Shown piece after piece: positions 17,413-27,754 of a DNA stretch of 64,000 nucleotides. The position numbers and the translations under genes were made by a program. Within the stretch, counting starts at the first letter, position 1; each line of letters begins with the position of its first letter. This stretch comes from Eubacteriales bacterium (GTDB lineage: Bacteria; Bacillota; Clostridia; Saccharofermentanales; DTU023). The DNA lies in contig JAUNLW010000002.1 in the NCBI GenBank assembly GCA_030532065.1, positions 33,128-97,127 of the forward strand, given 5' to 3'. Below the pieces are notes generated by a model. The model saw nothing but the letters and a program-made list of their open reading frames with translations, was not told the DNA's origin and ran no database searches.

Positions 17413-18642
17413 TCAGCTTCTAATCAATAGAGTATCTACTAATCTAATCACCTGGTAGGGATTGTCGGGATAGATTCTGAGCAGTCCTTCTGCCATGGTA
17501 ATTTGAATATATTCCCCCTGGTTGAACATGACTCCACGCTTGCCGGATAGTGACAGACTTAGCTGCTCACGCTCTTCTCTATCCAAAAGCAACGATCCCG
17601 CATTTACATTTACTCGATAGTGACCACGTCCTTCTTCTAGAATTTTGCCGCTTTTTAATTCCAGGAGTTTCCAGCCGCAGTCATGAACAGCTGCTTCGGA
17701 GTCTGGATTTAAGACCAGAAGTTTGCGTTCTTCTTCTATTTGCCAAGCATGCCAGTCAGCGATATCTAAAAATTCCGCCTCTACTTCTGCCCCTTCAGAA
17801 TTATATTTGATAAAACTAAGGTCTGTTCTAAAACTATAGCGAACACCACAAGACGAGCAGATCAACTGCTTCCAGCTGCTGGTCAGGCTTTCCGCGCAGC
17901 CACAGGAGGGGCAGCGATGCAAGATGAGGTGCAAACCCGGCACTTTGCGAAATGAAAGATAGCGACGTCGCTTTTCTCTCGCCCAGGTATGCTCATCTTG
18001 ATTAAGCTCTGCGCACAGCTTCTCCACGTATGGTTCTGTGCCTTCCCTTTGTAAGTCTTCCGGTCGGCAAAGCAACTTAATTTCTGCCCGGACCGGACCG
18101 AGTCGGAAGGGCCCTTTGATCCATCGTGGCCAGGCTAAATAGGCGCCAGAGAGTTTTAGCGTTACTACGCTGGCTCTGTTTCTTTTGGCAAAATTTAAGA
18201 TGTCAGGCGAAAAAGAAAGACTACTGCCATCAATAGAGCGTTGACCTTCCGGATAAATAAATACGCGCTCATTATTGCGTAGCGCTCTGGTCATTTCGCG
18301 CACTGCCCGTATATCTACCTTAAACTGCTGTATTGGTATGGTTTGCATATATTGCAAAAGAGGGCGGATCGGGCTGTGAAAAAGAAATTGTCCTACTACC
18401 ATGCGCGCCGGCCGCAGGCCCATAGCAACGATACCCAAGAGGGGATCTAAAAATGACTGGTGATTAGCCAGAATCAAGATCGGTCCATCCAGCTTATGCC
18501 AGGCAGGATCTCGCCTAACCCGGAAGGCAAAAAAAAGCTTACTCAGTAGCCACATCAGGCCGAAGCCCATCGTGTATAGTAGCCGGAACAGTAATTCTCC
18601 CAAGAAGGACCGCTTACTTTTCGGCTTGGGCTCTTTTTTCAT
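17413..18642 (-). CDS. 1-acyl-glycerol-3-phosphate acyltransferase-like protein with zinc-ribbon-like insert
   Basis: A 409-residue protein. An N-terminal membrane segment (about residues 17-40) leads into a PlsC-type acyltransferase domain with the catalytic HQSFLD (H61, D66) and the substrate motif YPEGQRS (130-136). After about residue 240 comes a four-cysteine zinc-ribbon-like motif (C244, C247, C262, C265), then about 140 residues I do not recognise. Most PlsC proteins are about 200-250 residues, so the tail is an addition. AAGGAGG precedes the ATG. The acyl acceptor is unknown, and it may not be phosphatidic acid synthesis. Confidence 0.82.
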   Translation of the reverse strand: MKKEPKPKSKRSFLGELLFRLLYTMGFGLMWLLSKLFFAFRVRRDPAWHKLDGPILILANHQSFLDPLLGIVAMGLRPARMVVGQFLFHSPIRPLLQYMQTIPIQQFKVDIRAVREMTRALRNNERVFIYPEGQRSIDGSSLSFSPDILNFAKRNRASVVTLKLSGAYLAWPRWIKGPFRLGPVRAEIKLLCRPEDLQREGTEPYVEKLCAELNQDEHTWAREKRRRYLSFRKVPGLHLILHRCPSCGCAESLTSSWKQLICSSCGVRYSFRTDLSFIKYNSEGAEVEAEFLDIADWHAWQIEEERKLLVLNPDSEAAVHDCGWKLLELKSGKILEEGRGHYRVNVNAGSLLLDREEREQLSLSLSGKRGVMFNQGEYIQITMAEGLLRIYPDNPYQVIRLVDTLLIRS

Positions 18643-18702
18643 CTTGTCCTCCTTGTATCTTACAGTGAATTATCTGCCCACTATTCTATAAGAACCCGCG
18701 CC

Positions 18703-18739
18703 AAATAAATAGGGGAGGTTGTACTTGAAACCTCCCCTA
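18703..18739 (-). terminator. Terminator of the rpoB-rpoC operon
   Basis: An 11-bp perfect stem TAGGGGAGGTT/AACCTCCCCTA with an 8-base loop, followed by TTTATTT on the minus strand, 27 bases after the rpoC stop. Confidence 0.9.
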
Positions 18740-18766
18740 CTTAATATTCTCTGATTTCTGGCTTAG

Positions 18767-21700
18767 CTAGTTAGTCTGACGGTTGAGCAGTTCTTTATTC
18801 TCTGGAATAACTGGTACAGCGGTTATGTCACGGTACTCTGCCATGCCGCTTCCAGCCGGGATGAGCTTACCGATGATTACGTTCTCCTTCAGGCCACGCA
18901 GTCTATCCACCTTACCCTTAAGAGCAGCGTCAGTAAGGACTCTGGTCTGTTCCTGGAAGGAGGCTGCTGAGAGGAAGGATTCGGTAGCCAGCGCGGCTTT
19001 GGTGATACCCATGAGTACTCGCTCGCCCTGGGCCGGCTCTTTGCCCTCTTTCGCCAGTCTGGCATTTTCTTCCGCAAATACGAAGCGGTCTACAGTGGTA
19101 CCGGTGAGGAATTTACTGTCACCTGGATCTTCCACTTTTACCATACGGAGCATCTGGCGGACAATGATCTCGATATGCTTATCATTGATATCAACACCGT
19201 TGTTCTTATAAACCTTGAGGACCTCATTGATGATATAGGATGCGACACCAGCCGCGCCCTTGATCTTCATGATGTCATGCGGGTTTACCGAACCGTCGGT
19301 GATTAGATCGCCGGCTTCTACCGTATCACCATCCTCAACCAAGAGGCTGGTATTAATGGGAACGGTAACTTTCTGTAAGCTGCCTTCAGCGTCGGTAATG
19401 GTGACGAGACGCTTCCTGCTCTCATCTTCGGTTACAGCCACCACGCCGTCCAAGTCACTGATAATGGCCTGGCCCTTTGGTCTACGAGCCTCAAAGAGCT
19501 CCTCAACTCTGGGAAGACCCTGTGTAATATCGTCACTGGACGCGACACCACCGGTGTGGAAAGTTCTCAGAGTCAGCTGCGTACCAGGTTCACCGATAGA
19601 CTGAGCTGACATGATACCAACCGTCTCACCAATTACGGTCTCTCCTCCAGTTGCCAGGTTCTTACCATAGCAGTGGGCGCAAACGCCGTGCTTGCATTCA
19701 CAAGTTAGATTAGAGCGGATGGGCACTTTCTTGAATCCCAGATTATCGATTTTTTGGGCTTGTTCACTGCTGATAAGTGTATTCTCTTCGACAATGACCT
19801 CGCCGCTTTCGGGATCAACGATATCTCTAGCCGCGTAACGGCCGACAATACGGTCGCCCAGGCTCTCAATAACCTTACGGTTAGCGCCGGATCCCACTAC
19901 TACTGGTCCAATATCGATGTAGTCGCGAGTACCGCAGTCAGTCTTGCTGACGATAACATCTTGTGCTACGTCTACCAGACGACGAGTAAGATAACCTGAG
20001 TCAGCGGTTTTAAGCGCGGTATCGGAAAGTGACTTACGGGCACCGTGTGACGAAATAAAGAATTCGTGAACCTTCATGCCTTCACGTAAGTTGGACTTGA
20101 TAGGAATCTCCAAGGTCTTACCGGAGGTATCTACCATGTTACCGCGCATACCTGCCAGCTGCTTGATCTGGTTGATATTACCACGAGCGCCGGATTGGCT
20201 CATCATATAGACTGGGTTGTACTTACCCAGGTTGATCTTGAGTTCTTCAGTAATGGCGTCGGTCGTTTTGCGCCAAACGTCAACTACGGCTCTGGAACGG
20301 CCGGTGTTATTGAGAATACCACGCTCGTATTGTTTATTGATCTTCTCAACTCTGGCTTCTGCTTCTTCAATCATGCTGTCCTTAACATCAGGTACGACCA
20401 TGTCAAAGATACCGATGGAGATACCACCGATAGTTGAATAGTGGTAGCCCAGGCTTTTTAAGTTGTCCAGCATCTTGGAAGTTTCGCTAAGGCCATGTTT
20501 GGTAATGGTTCTGGCGATAATGTCGCCTAATTGTTTCTTGCCGCAGAGGAAGTCGCACTCGAGGACCAGCTCGTTGCCAGGCAGGCTGCGATCTACATAG
20601 CCGATATCCTGAGGGATAACGGAGTTAAAGATAAAGCGGCCCAAAGTAGAAGACACGACTTGTTGGAAAGGCTTGCCGTCCTTCTCGCCCTTGCGGAGCA
20701 GCCTAATCGGAGTGTGAAGCTCAATTTCTTTACGGTCGTAGGCCATGATTGCCTCATCAAGACCGGTAAAGGCTCTGCCCTCACCTTTGCAACCTTCCTG
20801 GTCAATAGTCAGATAGTAGGCACCCAAGACCATGTCCTGGCTGGGCACAGTTACCGGTTTACCGTCTTGCGGTTTGAGCAGGTTGTTGGAAGCCAGCATC
20901 AGATAACGGGCTTCTGCCTGAGCCTCAGCGGACAGAGGAACGTGTACAGCCATCTGGTCACCGTCGAAGTCGGCGTTAAAGGCGGTACAGGCTAGGGGGT
21001 GCAGCTTGATGGCTCGGGATTCTACCAGTACAGGCTCAAAGGCCTGGATACCCAGGCGGTGCAAAGTAGGCGCACGGTTGAGTAGGACCGGGTGATCCTG
21101 AATAACTTCTTCCAGGATTTCCCAGACCACATCGTCGGCTCTCTCAATCATGCGTTTTGCTGATTTCATATTATGAGCCAGTTCTCTTACTTCCATCTCG
21201 TGCATGACAAAGGGCTTAAACAGCTCCAAAGCCATTTCCTGAGGCAGTCCGCATTGGTGCATCTTGAGCTCAGGTCCAACTACGATAACCGAACGGCCGG
21301 AATAGTCTACACGTTTACCTAAGAGGTTTTGACGGAAACGGCCTTGCTTACCCTTCAGAAGGTCTGATAAGGACTTTAGCTTTCGGTTACCGGCACCGGT
21401 GACAGGGCGGCCACGGCGTCCATTATCGATCAGGGCATCTACTGCTTCCTGCAGCATGCGCTTCTCGTTACGTACGATAATATCCGGCGCGCCCAGCTTC
21501 ATCAGTTTGCTCAGGCGGTTGTTACGATTGATTACACGACGGTAAAGGTCGTTTAAGTCGGAGGTCGCGAAGCGGCCACCGTCTAACTGGACCATTGGTC
21601 TCAGTTCCGGAGGCAGTACCGGCAGAACATCCAAGATCATCCATTCCGGTTTGTTACCAGAACTTTGGAATCCTTCGATAACTTCCAGGCGACGGATCAG

Positions 21701-22318
21701 GCGTACTTTTTTCTGACCTTTGGAGTTACGCATTTCTTCGCGCAAGTCAGAAGCCATCTGGTCGATATCCAGAGTTTTCAGCAGGATCTGAATAGCTTCA
21801 GCGCCCATGCGGGCGTCGAAAGAGCCACGTCCATACTTGGCTTCCGCTTCACGATACTGTCCTTCAGTGATAAGTTCTTTTTCGGCAAATTCCGTTACGC
21901 CGGGATCCAGCACGATGTAAGCCGCAAAATAAAGTACTTTCTCCAGATCTCTGGGCTTCATGTCTAAGACCAGGCCCAGTCGAGAAGGAGTTCCTTTGAA
22001 ATACCAAATGTGTGAGCATGGGGTGGCCAGTCGTATATGACCCATGCGCTCACGGCGCACTTTTGCCCGTGTGACTTCTACACCACAGCGGTCGCAGACA
22101 ATACCACGGTAACGGATTTTCTTGTACTTACCGCAATGGCACTCCCAGTCCTTGGTCGGTCCGAAAATGCGTTCGCAGAAGAGGCCATCACGCTCAGGTT
22201 TCAGGGTTCTGTAGTTGATAGTCTCCGGCTTAGTTACCTCACCGTGAGACCATTCGAGTATTTTTTCAGGAGAAGCCAAGCCAATGCCAATGCTCTCAAA
22301 ATTTTTAATCTCAGCCAC
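18767..22318 (-). CDS. rpoC: RNA polymerase subunit beta'
   Basis: The 1183-residue beta' subunit. The N-terminal zinc site is C60, C62, C75, C78. The catalytic magnesium loop NADFDGDQ lies at 448-455. A second cysteine cluster, [13 protein letters not shown], lies in the C-terminal half. The start is GTG at 22318 with GAAAGAAGG upstream. It begins 17 bases after rpoB ends. The length and the lack of long insertions are typical of Firmicutes. Confidence 0.98.
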   Translation of the reverse strand: MAEIKNFESIGIGLASPEKILEWSHGEVTKPETINYRTLKPERDGLFCERIFGPTKDWECHCGKYKKIRYRGIVCDRCGVEVTRAKVRRERMGHIRLATPCSHIWYFKGTPSRLGLVLDMKPRDLEKVLYFAAYIVLDPGVTEFAEKELITEGQYREAEAKYGRGSFDARMGAEAIQILLKTLDIDQMASDLREEMRNSKGQKKVRLIRRLEVIEGFQSSGNKPEWMILDVLPVLPPELRPMVQLDGGRFATSDLNDLYRRVINRNNRLSKLMKLGAPDIIVRNEKRMLQEAVDALIDNGRRGRPVTGAGNRKLKSLSDLLKGKQGRFRQNLLGKRVDYSGRSVIVVGPELKMHQCGLPQEMALELFKPFVMHEMEVRELAHNMKSAKRMIERADDVVWEILEEVIQDHPVLLNRAPTLHRLGIQAFEPVLVESRAIKLHPLACTAFNADFDGDQMAVHVPLSAEAQAEARYLMLASNNLLKPQDGKPVTVPSQDMVLGAYYLTIDQEGCKGEGRAFTGLDEAIMAYDRKEIELHTPIRLLRKGEKDGKPFQQVVSSTLGRFIFNSVIPQDIGYVDRSLPGNELVLECDFLCGKKQLGDIIARTITKHGLSETSKMLDNLKSLGYHYSTIGGISIGIFDMVVPDVKDSMIEEAEARVEKINKQYERGILNNTGRSRAVVDVWRKTTDAITEELKINLGKYNPVYMMSQSGARGNINQIKQLAGMRGNMVDTSGKTLEIPIKSNLREGMKVHEFFISSHGARKSLSDTALKTADSGYLTRRLVDVAQDVIVSKTDCGTRDYIDIGPVVVGSGANRKVIESLGDRIVGRYAARDIVDPESGEVIVEENTLISSEQAQKIDNLGFKKVPIRSNLTCECKHGVCAHCYGKNLATGGETVIGETVGIMSAQSIGEPGTQLTLRTFHTGGVASSDDITQGLPRVEELFEARRPKGQAIISDLDGVVAVTEDESRKRLVTITDAEGSLQKVTVPINTSLLVEDGDTVEAGDLITDGSVNPHDIMKIKGAAGVASYIINEVLKVYKNNGVDINDKHIEIIVRQMLRMVKVEDPGDSKFLTGTTVDRFVFAEENARLAKEGKEPAQGERVLMGITKAALATESFLSAASFQEQTRVLTDAALKGKVDRLRGLKENVIIGKLIPAGSGMAEYRDITAVPVIPENKELLNRQTN

Positions 22319-22335
22319 TATCTTTACCTTCTTTC

Positions 22336-25300
22336 CTACTCGTCGTCCTCGTTCTGATCAAGGTCCCAATCATCGTTGTCCTCATCTTCATAGGCTTCAT
22401 CTTCATCAATGCCGCCTTCCGCGTTGAGTTCTCCGGAACTGTAACCAGCATCAGCTAAGTTTACTGCCGCTGCTCTGCCGAAATAATCACGGATTTGATC
22501 GGGATTTACGTCATCTTCATCATCTTCAGTGAGTTCCATAGGTGACTCATCGCCGGTGTAAACCTTGACATCCAGGGCTAAGCTCTGCATCTCTTTGACC
22601 AGAACTTTGAAGGCCTCAGGGATGCCTGGCTCGGGGATATTCTCACCCTTAACGATAGATTCATAGGTCTTGGTCCGGCCTTGGATATCGTCGGACTTAA
22701 CCGTCAGGATCTCCTGCAGCGTGTGGGCCGCACCGTAAGCTTCCAGAGCCCAAACTTCCATCTCACCGAAACGTTGGCCACCGAATTGAGCCTTACCGCC
22801 CAAGGGTTGCTGGGTAACCAGAGAATACGGTCCGATAGAACGAGAGTGGATCTTGTCATCTACCAAGTGGTTGAGCTTAAGATAGTACATATAGCCGACC
22901 GTAATCCGATTCTCGAAGGGTTCGCCGGTACGTCCGTCGTAAAGAATGGTCTTGCCGTCGGGGTCTATGCCGGCTTTCTCAAAGGATTCGCTTACATCTT
23001 TTTCAGTAGCGCCGTCAAATACCGGCGTGGCTATCTTCCAGCCTAGTTTTTTAGCAGCCAGCCCCATATGGACTTCCAGCAGCTGGCCGATATTCATACG
23101 TGAAGGCACGCCCAGGGGGTTGAGCACAATGTCAAGCGGAGTACCGTCAGGCATAAAGGGCATGTCTTCTACCGGTAGGATACGGGAAATAACACCCTTA
23201 TTACCGTGGCGGCCAGCCATCTTATCACCGACAGAAATCTTACGTTTCTGGGCCACATATACACGGACCATCTTATTGACGCCGTGCTTTAATTCGTCAT
23301 TATTCTCACGTGTGAAGGTATGGACATCTACCACGATGCCGGACTCACCGTGCGGTACTTTAGTGGATGTGTCACGTACTTCGCGGACATTCTTGCCAAA
23401 AATAGCGCGATAGAGGCGCTCCTCCGGTGTAAGCTCGGTCTCACCCTTAGGAGAGATCTTACCTACCAGAATATCGCCGGCACGAACTTCTGCTCCAATG
23501 CGTACGATACCCTCATCATCCAAATTAGCAATAGCGTCTTCACCTACGTTAGAGATCTCACGCGTGATTTCTTCCGGTCCCAGCTTAGTGTCACGTGCTT
23601 CGCACTCATATTCACTGATATGGATAGAGGTGTATACGTCGTCCTGCACCAACCGCTCGGAGATCAAGACAGCATCCTCGTAGTTGTAACCTTCCCAGGT
23701 CATAAAACCAATCAGCACATTGCGGCCCAGAGCAAGCTCACCATTATCAGTTGAAGGGCCATCGGCGATAACATCTCCAGCCTTAACTTTGTCACCTAAG
23801 CGCACGATAGAACGCTGGTTCTCGCAGGTTCCCTGGTTGGAGCGCTGATATTTTTTAAGTTCATAATTGTGTTCGCTACCGTCCTCGGCCTGGATGGTAA
23901 TCCTGGTAGGACCAACATAGGAAACAAAGCCGTCTTCCTTGGCCACTACGCAGACGCCGGAGTCTTTAGCGGCACGATATTCCATACCGGTACCCACGAT
24001 CGGAGATTCTGTCTTGATCAGTGGCACTGCCTGACGCTGCATGTTGGAGCCCATGAGGGCACGGTTGGCGTCGTCCGAGCCCAGGAAGGGAATCAGAGAC
24101 GTAGCAACCGAAACCAGTTGTTTCGGCGAAACGTCCATGTAGTCCACTTCGTCTTCGGCCAGTTCCTTAAACTCATCACGCCAGCGGCAAACAATCCACT
24201 TATTGACGAAATGTCCCTCTTCATCCAGCGGTTCGTTAGCCTGGGCGATGTTATAGAGGTCTTCTTCGTCAGCCGTCATATAGCGGACTTCAGAAGTAAC
24301 ACATTTGTTTTCTTTGTCATAGACCCGGTAAGGAGTTTCCAAAAAACCATATTTATTTACACGGGCATAGATCGCCAGTGAGTTGATCAAACCGATGTTC
24401 GGTCCTTCTGGTGTCTCAATGGGGCACATTCTACCGTACTGAGAGGAGTGAACGTCACGCACTTCAAAATTGGCGCGCTCACGTGAAAGTCCGCCAGGTC
24501 CTAAAGCCGTCAGACGGCGCTTATGTGTGATCTCGGCCAGAGGGTTGGGCTGGTCCAGGAATTGCGACAGCTGAGAGGAGCCAAAGAACTGCTTGATCAC
24601 AGCTGAAGCAGGACGCGAGTTAACAATTTGCTGCGGTGTTGCCTCATCGATATTCTGCATGGACTGCATGCGCTCGCGAATATTGCGCTCCATACGGGTA
24701 AAGCCGATGCGGACCTGATTTTGCAGGAGCTCACCTACCGAACGGATGCGACGGTTGCCCAGGTGGTCAATGTCATCGGTGTAACCAATGTTGTAGCGCA
24801 AACCGATAAAGTAAGAAACCATGGCTACAATATCATCCAAGGTCAGATGGTTCGGCAGCAGCTGATATCTGGCCTCTCTCAACAACTGAGCCAGGCTTTT
24901 CTCATTATTCTCATCCTGATAACGACTGATGATCTCTTCCAAGACCGGACGATAGACCAGTTCTTCAATATCTAAAGCTTCCGGATCCAGACCTTTGAGG
25001 TCTTCTTCCGGCAGGCAGCGGCCCAAGTAGGTTGAGAGATCTACTCTCTGGTTACCGTTTACCTGTACAGCGGCCTCAGACTGGATACGCTGGTGACCCA
25101 TCATACTAACCGGGTAAATGGATACCTCATTGATACCGGCGTTTTGAATTTCCCAGGCAACTACCGGCAAGATGATCTCACCTTCGCGGCAAAGGATCTC
25201 ACCCTCATCGTCTACCACGTTTTCTGCCGCGGCATGACCGATGATGCGGTTAGCCAGAGACATTTTTTTGTTCAACTTATAGATACCAACGTGAGCCAGA

Positions 25301-26097
25301 TCGTAGCGGCGTCCATCAAAGAGCATGTTCTCAACATAGCTGCGAGCACCCTCAGAGGTATACACCTCGCCCGGACGCAGCTTACGGAACATCTCACGCG
25401 AACCGTCTTCCTGATTCTTGCAACCGTCCTTTTCGGCGGTACGCATAATATATTCTTCTGAGCCAAAGAGCTTGGCGATGTCCGCATCGGTTGCATAGCC
25501 TAAAGCTCTCAACATAGTTGTCACATGGAATTTTCTGGTACGGTCCACACGCACCCAAACGATACCGTTAGCGTCGGTCTCAAACTCCAGCCATGCTCCT
25601 CGGTTCGGAATGAGCTGACCTGAGTACAGATCGATATTATTCTTGTCTACACTGGTATCAAAATATGCACCCGGCGAGCGGACAATCTGGCTGATTACAA
25701 CACGCTCCGCGCCATTGATAATAAAGGTGCCCGTATCTGTCATAATAGGAAAGTCGCACACGAACATCATCTGCTCGGTAACAACATCCTTTTTCTTATT
25801 ATGTAGGCGAACTTTTACTTGCAGGGGAGCCGAATAGTTCTCGTCTCTTTCCTTACATTTCTGGGGTGTATCAGAACATTTATCCAGGTCCAGCTCAGCT
25901 TCCACGAAGGAAAGTTCTACATCACCGGAATAGTCAGTAATTGGAGAAACTTCATCTAAGACTTCCTGAAGGCCTTTGTCCCAAAACCACTGGTAACTAT
26001 CCTTTTGGACGGCTAATAAATCAGGAATATCTATTACTTCGTCAATTCTGGAATATGACATCCTTGTAGCGCGTCCATACTGAACAGGTTTGACCAT
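22336..26097 (-). CDS. rpoB: RNA polymerase subunit beta
   Basis: The beta subunit, 1253 residues from the ATG at 26097 (MVKPVQYG), chosen because GAGAGGTGG precedes it; the frame is open to 26118. All the usual blocks are present, including the rifampicin region ([25 protein letters not shown]) and the C-terminal [14 protein letters not shown]. The protein ends in an unusually long, very acidic tail of more than 60 residues rich in Asp and Glu. The rplJ-rplL genes that usually precede rpoB are absent here; instead a divergent FemAB gene lies upstream. Confidence 0.98.
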   Translation of the reverse strand: MVKPVQYGRATRMSYSRIDEVIDIPDLLAVQKDSYQWFWDKGLQEVLDEVSPITDYSGDVELSFVEAELDLDKCSDTPQKCKERDENYSAPLQVKVRLHNKKKDVVTEQMMFVCDFPIMTDTGTFIINGAERVVISQIVRSPGAYFDTSVDKNNIDLYSGQLIPNRGAWLEFETDANGIVWVRVDRTRKFHVTTMLRALGYATDADIAKLFGSEEYIMRTAEKDGCKNQEDGSREMFRKLRPGEVYTSEGARSYVENMLFDGRRYDLAHVGIYKLNKKMSLANRIIGHAAAENVVDDEGEILCREGEIILPVVAWEIQNAGINEVSIYPVSMMGHQRIQSEAAVQVNGNQRVDLSTYLGRCLPEEDLKGLDPEALDIEELVYRPVLEEIISRYQDENNEKSLAQLLREARYQLLPNHLTLDDIVAMVSYFIGLRYNIGYTDDIDHLGNRRIRSVGELLQNQVRIGFTRMERNIRERMQSMQNIDEATPQQIVNSRPASAVIKQFFGSSQLSQFLDQPNPLAEITHKRRLTALGPGGLSRERANFEVRDVHSSQYGRMCPIETPEGPNIGLINSLAIYARVNKYGFLETPYRVYDKENKCVTSEVRYMTADEEDLYNIAQANEPLDEEGHFVNKWIVCRWRDEFKELAEDEVDYMDVSPKQLVSVATSLIPFLGSDDANRALMGSNMQRQAVPLIKTESPIVGTGMEYRAAKDSGVCVVAKEDGFVSYVGPTRITIQAEDGSEHNYELKKYQRSNQGTCENQRSIVRLGDKVKAGDVIADGPSTDNGELALGRNVLIGFMTWEGYNYEDAVLISERLVQDDVYTSIHISEYECEARDTKLGPEEITREISNVGEDAIANLDDEGIVRIGAEVRAGDILVGKISPKGETELTPEERLYRAIFGKNVREVRDTSTKVPHGESGIVVDVHTFTRENNDELKHGVNKMVRVYVAQKRKISVGDKMAGRHGNKGVISRILPVEDMPFMPDGTPLDIVLNPLGVPSRMNIGQLLEVHMGLAAKKLGWKIATPVFDGATEKDVSESFEKAGIDPDGKTILYDGRTGEPFENRITVGYMYYLKLNHLVDDKIHSRSIGPYSLVTQQPLGGKAQFGGQRFGEMEVWALEAYGAAHTLQEILTVKSDDIQGRTKTYESIVKGENIPEPGIPEAFKVLVKEMQSLALDVKVYTGDESPMELTEDDEDDVNPDQIRDYFGRAAAVNLADAGYSSGELNAEGGIDEDEAYEDEDNDDWDLDQNEDDE

Positions 26098-26118
26098 CAA
26101 TACCACCTCTCGTAGCAA

Positions 26119-26161
26119 CCGTAGCGCACTACGGCCTGTTACCGTCTTTGCCTTGACGGTA
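26119..26161 (-). promoter_or_regulatory. Two small hairpins in the rpoB leader
   Basis: TACCGTC pairs with GACGGTA (8-base loop, 26040s end at 26161) and CCGTAG pairs with CTACGG (TGCG loop, 26119-26134), both just upstream of the rpoB ribosome binding site. The gap 26098-26440 otherwise holds two divergent promoters and a plus-strand hairpin listed separately. The leader may regulate rpoB translation. Confidence 0.5.
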
Positions 26162-26180
26162 GTGCCTAATCTGCTATAAT
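26153..26180 (+). promoter_or_regulatory. Strong candidate promoter for the FemAB gene
   Basis: TTGACG (26153-26158), 16 bases, TATAAT (26175-26180). Transcription would start near 26187 and give a leader of about 250 bases that passes through the terminator-like hairpin at 26276. Confidence 0.6.
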
Positions 26181-26266
26181 AACGCTAAGAGTCCTGATAT
26201 ACGTTCGCTTTCAGCCTTTTCGACAAGCAAGACGTACGTACCCTAGACATAGCGATACGATAGAGT

Positions 26267-26295
26267 ATTATACCAGTTGCTATTGACAAAAGCAA
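26267..26295 (-). promoter_or_regulatory. Candidate rpoB promoter with extended -10
   Basis: On the minus strand TTGCTT (26290-26295), 17 bases, TGG-TATAAT (26267-26272). It would give a leader of about 160 bases to rpoB. Its -35 box overlaps the plus-strand hairpin at 26276-26302. Confidence 0.65.
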
Positions 26296-26302
26296 CTTTT
26301 TT
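26276..26302 (+). terminator. Terminator-like hairpin in the FemAB leader (possible attenuator)
   Basis: GTTGCT pairs with AGCAAC and is followed by six T on the plus strand. It lies between the plus-strand promoter at 26153 and the gene at 26441, so it could attenuate that gene or stop transcripts running against the rpoB promoter. The six-base stem is short. No T-box motif is visible. Confidence 0.45.
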
Positions 26303-26440
26303 GGTGTTTGCTTATCCCACAGATTTAGACGATTTTTGCCAGTATATCTGTAATATTGATGAAGAGGCGGCTTGTAACCGCCTTGCCATAGCATTATGCT
26401 AGTCTATCTATAGCACGAGTGTAGAAAGAAGGATCTGCTT

Positions 26441-27640
26441 ATGGAAATCCGGGAAATATCTCCCGAAGAATTTAGCTATTACGGCGCCGCTTGTCCCGAT
26501 TCATTTTATAACCAGACTATGGCCTCTTACCAGGTAAATCTGGCTCAAGGGTTGGATAGCCACTTGCTGGGGCTCTATGATGCTGAAAGTTTACGCGCTG
26601 TTTGCAAAATACTTTACCTGCCTTGGAAGAAAATCTTTAAGACAGCCGAAATCTACTACGGTCCTCTTTTCCAGGAATCCAGTCCGGAACTCTTTTCTGA
26701 ATTCCTGACTGCTCTGGCAGCTTACTTTCGTAAGCAGCCTCGTCTTATCCGTTGTCGGCTCGCTCCTTTAGTTAAAAGGTCCATTATCTCTGACAATATG
26801 GAGATACAAGAAGACCCCGAGGCTGCCTTCTATGACCAAGTCTTGGCCGATCATGGTTTTAAGCATCTGGAGATTCCCTTTCAGGAGCAACCTGGTCTGC
26901 AGGCAGACTTTCTCTATATCAAGGATATTGAAGGATTAAACGAAGAAGAGATGTTTGCCAGCCTTTCTGGTAAATGCCGTACAAACATGCGTAAAGCTAA
27001 GAGCTATGGCGTGCAAGTCCGCTTCCTGGAAGCCTCGGAGTTTGACCTGTTTAGAGATATGCTGCGTAATACCATCCAACGTACTGGCATGCCTGAGTTC
27101 GTCGCTCTGCCTCCTACAGCTGAGCAGGCAAAATACTTCAAGGACGACATGCTGGTTCCCTTGGCTTACCTGGACCGGGATCATTCTGAAGAAATTTTGC
27201 GCCAAGAGATCGCTGACTATGATGTAGAGTTAGAAAGATTAGCCGAGCAAGTACAGGGACGGCGTACCGTGAGACAGATAAAAGATATTACTATCGCCCG
27301 TAAAGTAGACGAGGCGCGCTTAGCAGAGATTGAGGAATATTTCAGCGTACACGATAAGCTGGTTCCACTGGCCAGCTCACTTTACTTCTTCACCCCTTCT
27401 GACTGCATCTACCTGTCCAGCGCCTCCTACGATGATGCCTTTAACTTCAGTGCTGTTTACGCCATACATGAAGTCATGCTTAAGAAAGCCGTTGAGGCTG
27501 GAGTAAAGCGCTACAACATGTTCGGTGTCACTAATCCTCTAGTAGACGAAAATGATTCCGCCGGTGTGTTAAATTTCAAAAAGAACTTCAACGGTTATAC
27601 CTTGCAACTATTGGGCAACTACGAGTGGAAGCGCTTCTAA
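26441..27640 (+). CDS. FemAB-family peptidoglycan bridge aminoacyltransferase
   Basis: A 399-residue protein of the Fem/peptidoglycan bridge formation family, which uses aminoacyl-tRNA to add residues to the lipid II stem peptide. Two GNAT-like halves are separated by a charged helical segment (about residues 240-290) that is likely the coiled coil typical of the family. Typical motifs are GKCRTNMRKAKSYGV and, near the C-terminus, RYNMFGVTNP with LNFKKNFNGYTLQLLGNYE. GAAGGA precedes the ATG. It stands alone on the plus strand between rpoB and a bidirectional terminator. The amino acid added cannot be told from sequence. Confidence 0.88.
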   Translation: MEIREISPEEFSYYGAACPDSFYNQTMASYQVNLAQGLDSHLLGLYDAESLRAVCKILYLPWKKIFKTAEIYYGPLFQESSPELFSEFLTALAAYFRKQPRLIRCRLAPLVKRSIISDNMEIQEDPEAAFYDQVLADHGFKHLEIPFQEQPGLQADFLYIKDIEGLNEEEMFASLSGKCRTNMRKAKSYGVQVRFLEASEFDLFRDMLRNTIQRTGMPEFVALPPTAEQAKYFKDDMLVPLAYLDRDHSEEILRQEIADYDVELERLAEQVQGRRTVRQIKDITIARKVDEARLAEIEEYFSVHDKLVPLASSLYFFTPSDCIYLSSASYDDAFNFSAVYAIHEVMLKKAVEAGVKRYNMFGVTNPLVDENDSAGVLNFKKNFNGYTLQLLGNYEWKRF

Positions 27641-27679
27641 AATTATAGGCCATTGCCTTTAGCAAAAATACAAAGAAGT

Positions 27680-27721
27680 AAAAGCGGGACCTTGAGTCTA
27701 ACTCAGAAGTCCCGCTTTTTT
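27680..27721. terminator. Bidirectional terminator between convergent genes
   Basis: AAAGCGGGAC pairs with GTCCCGCTTT, with an inner CTTGAGT/ACTCAGAAG stem and T-runs on both strands. It serves both the FemAB gene (plus) and the foldase gene (minus). Confidence 0.9.
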
Positions 27722-27754
27722 AGTGCTTATTTTTAGCCCCTGGAGGCTAAGAAC

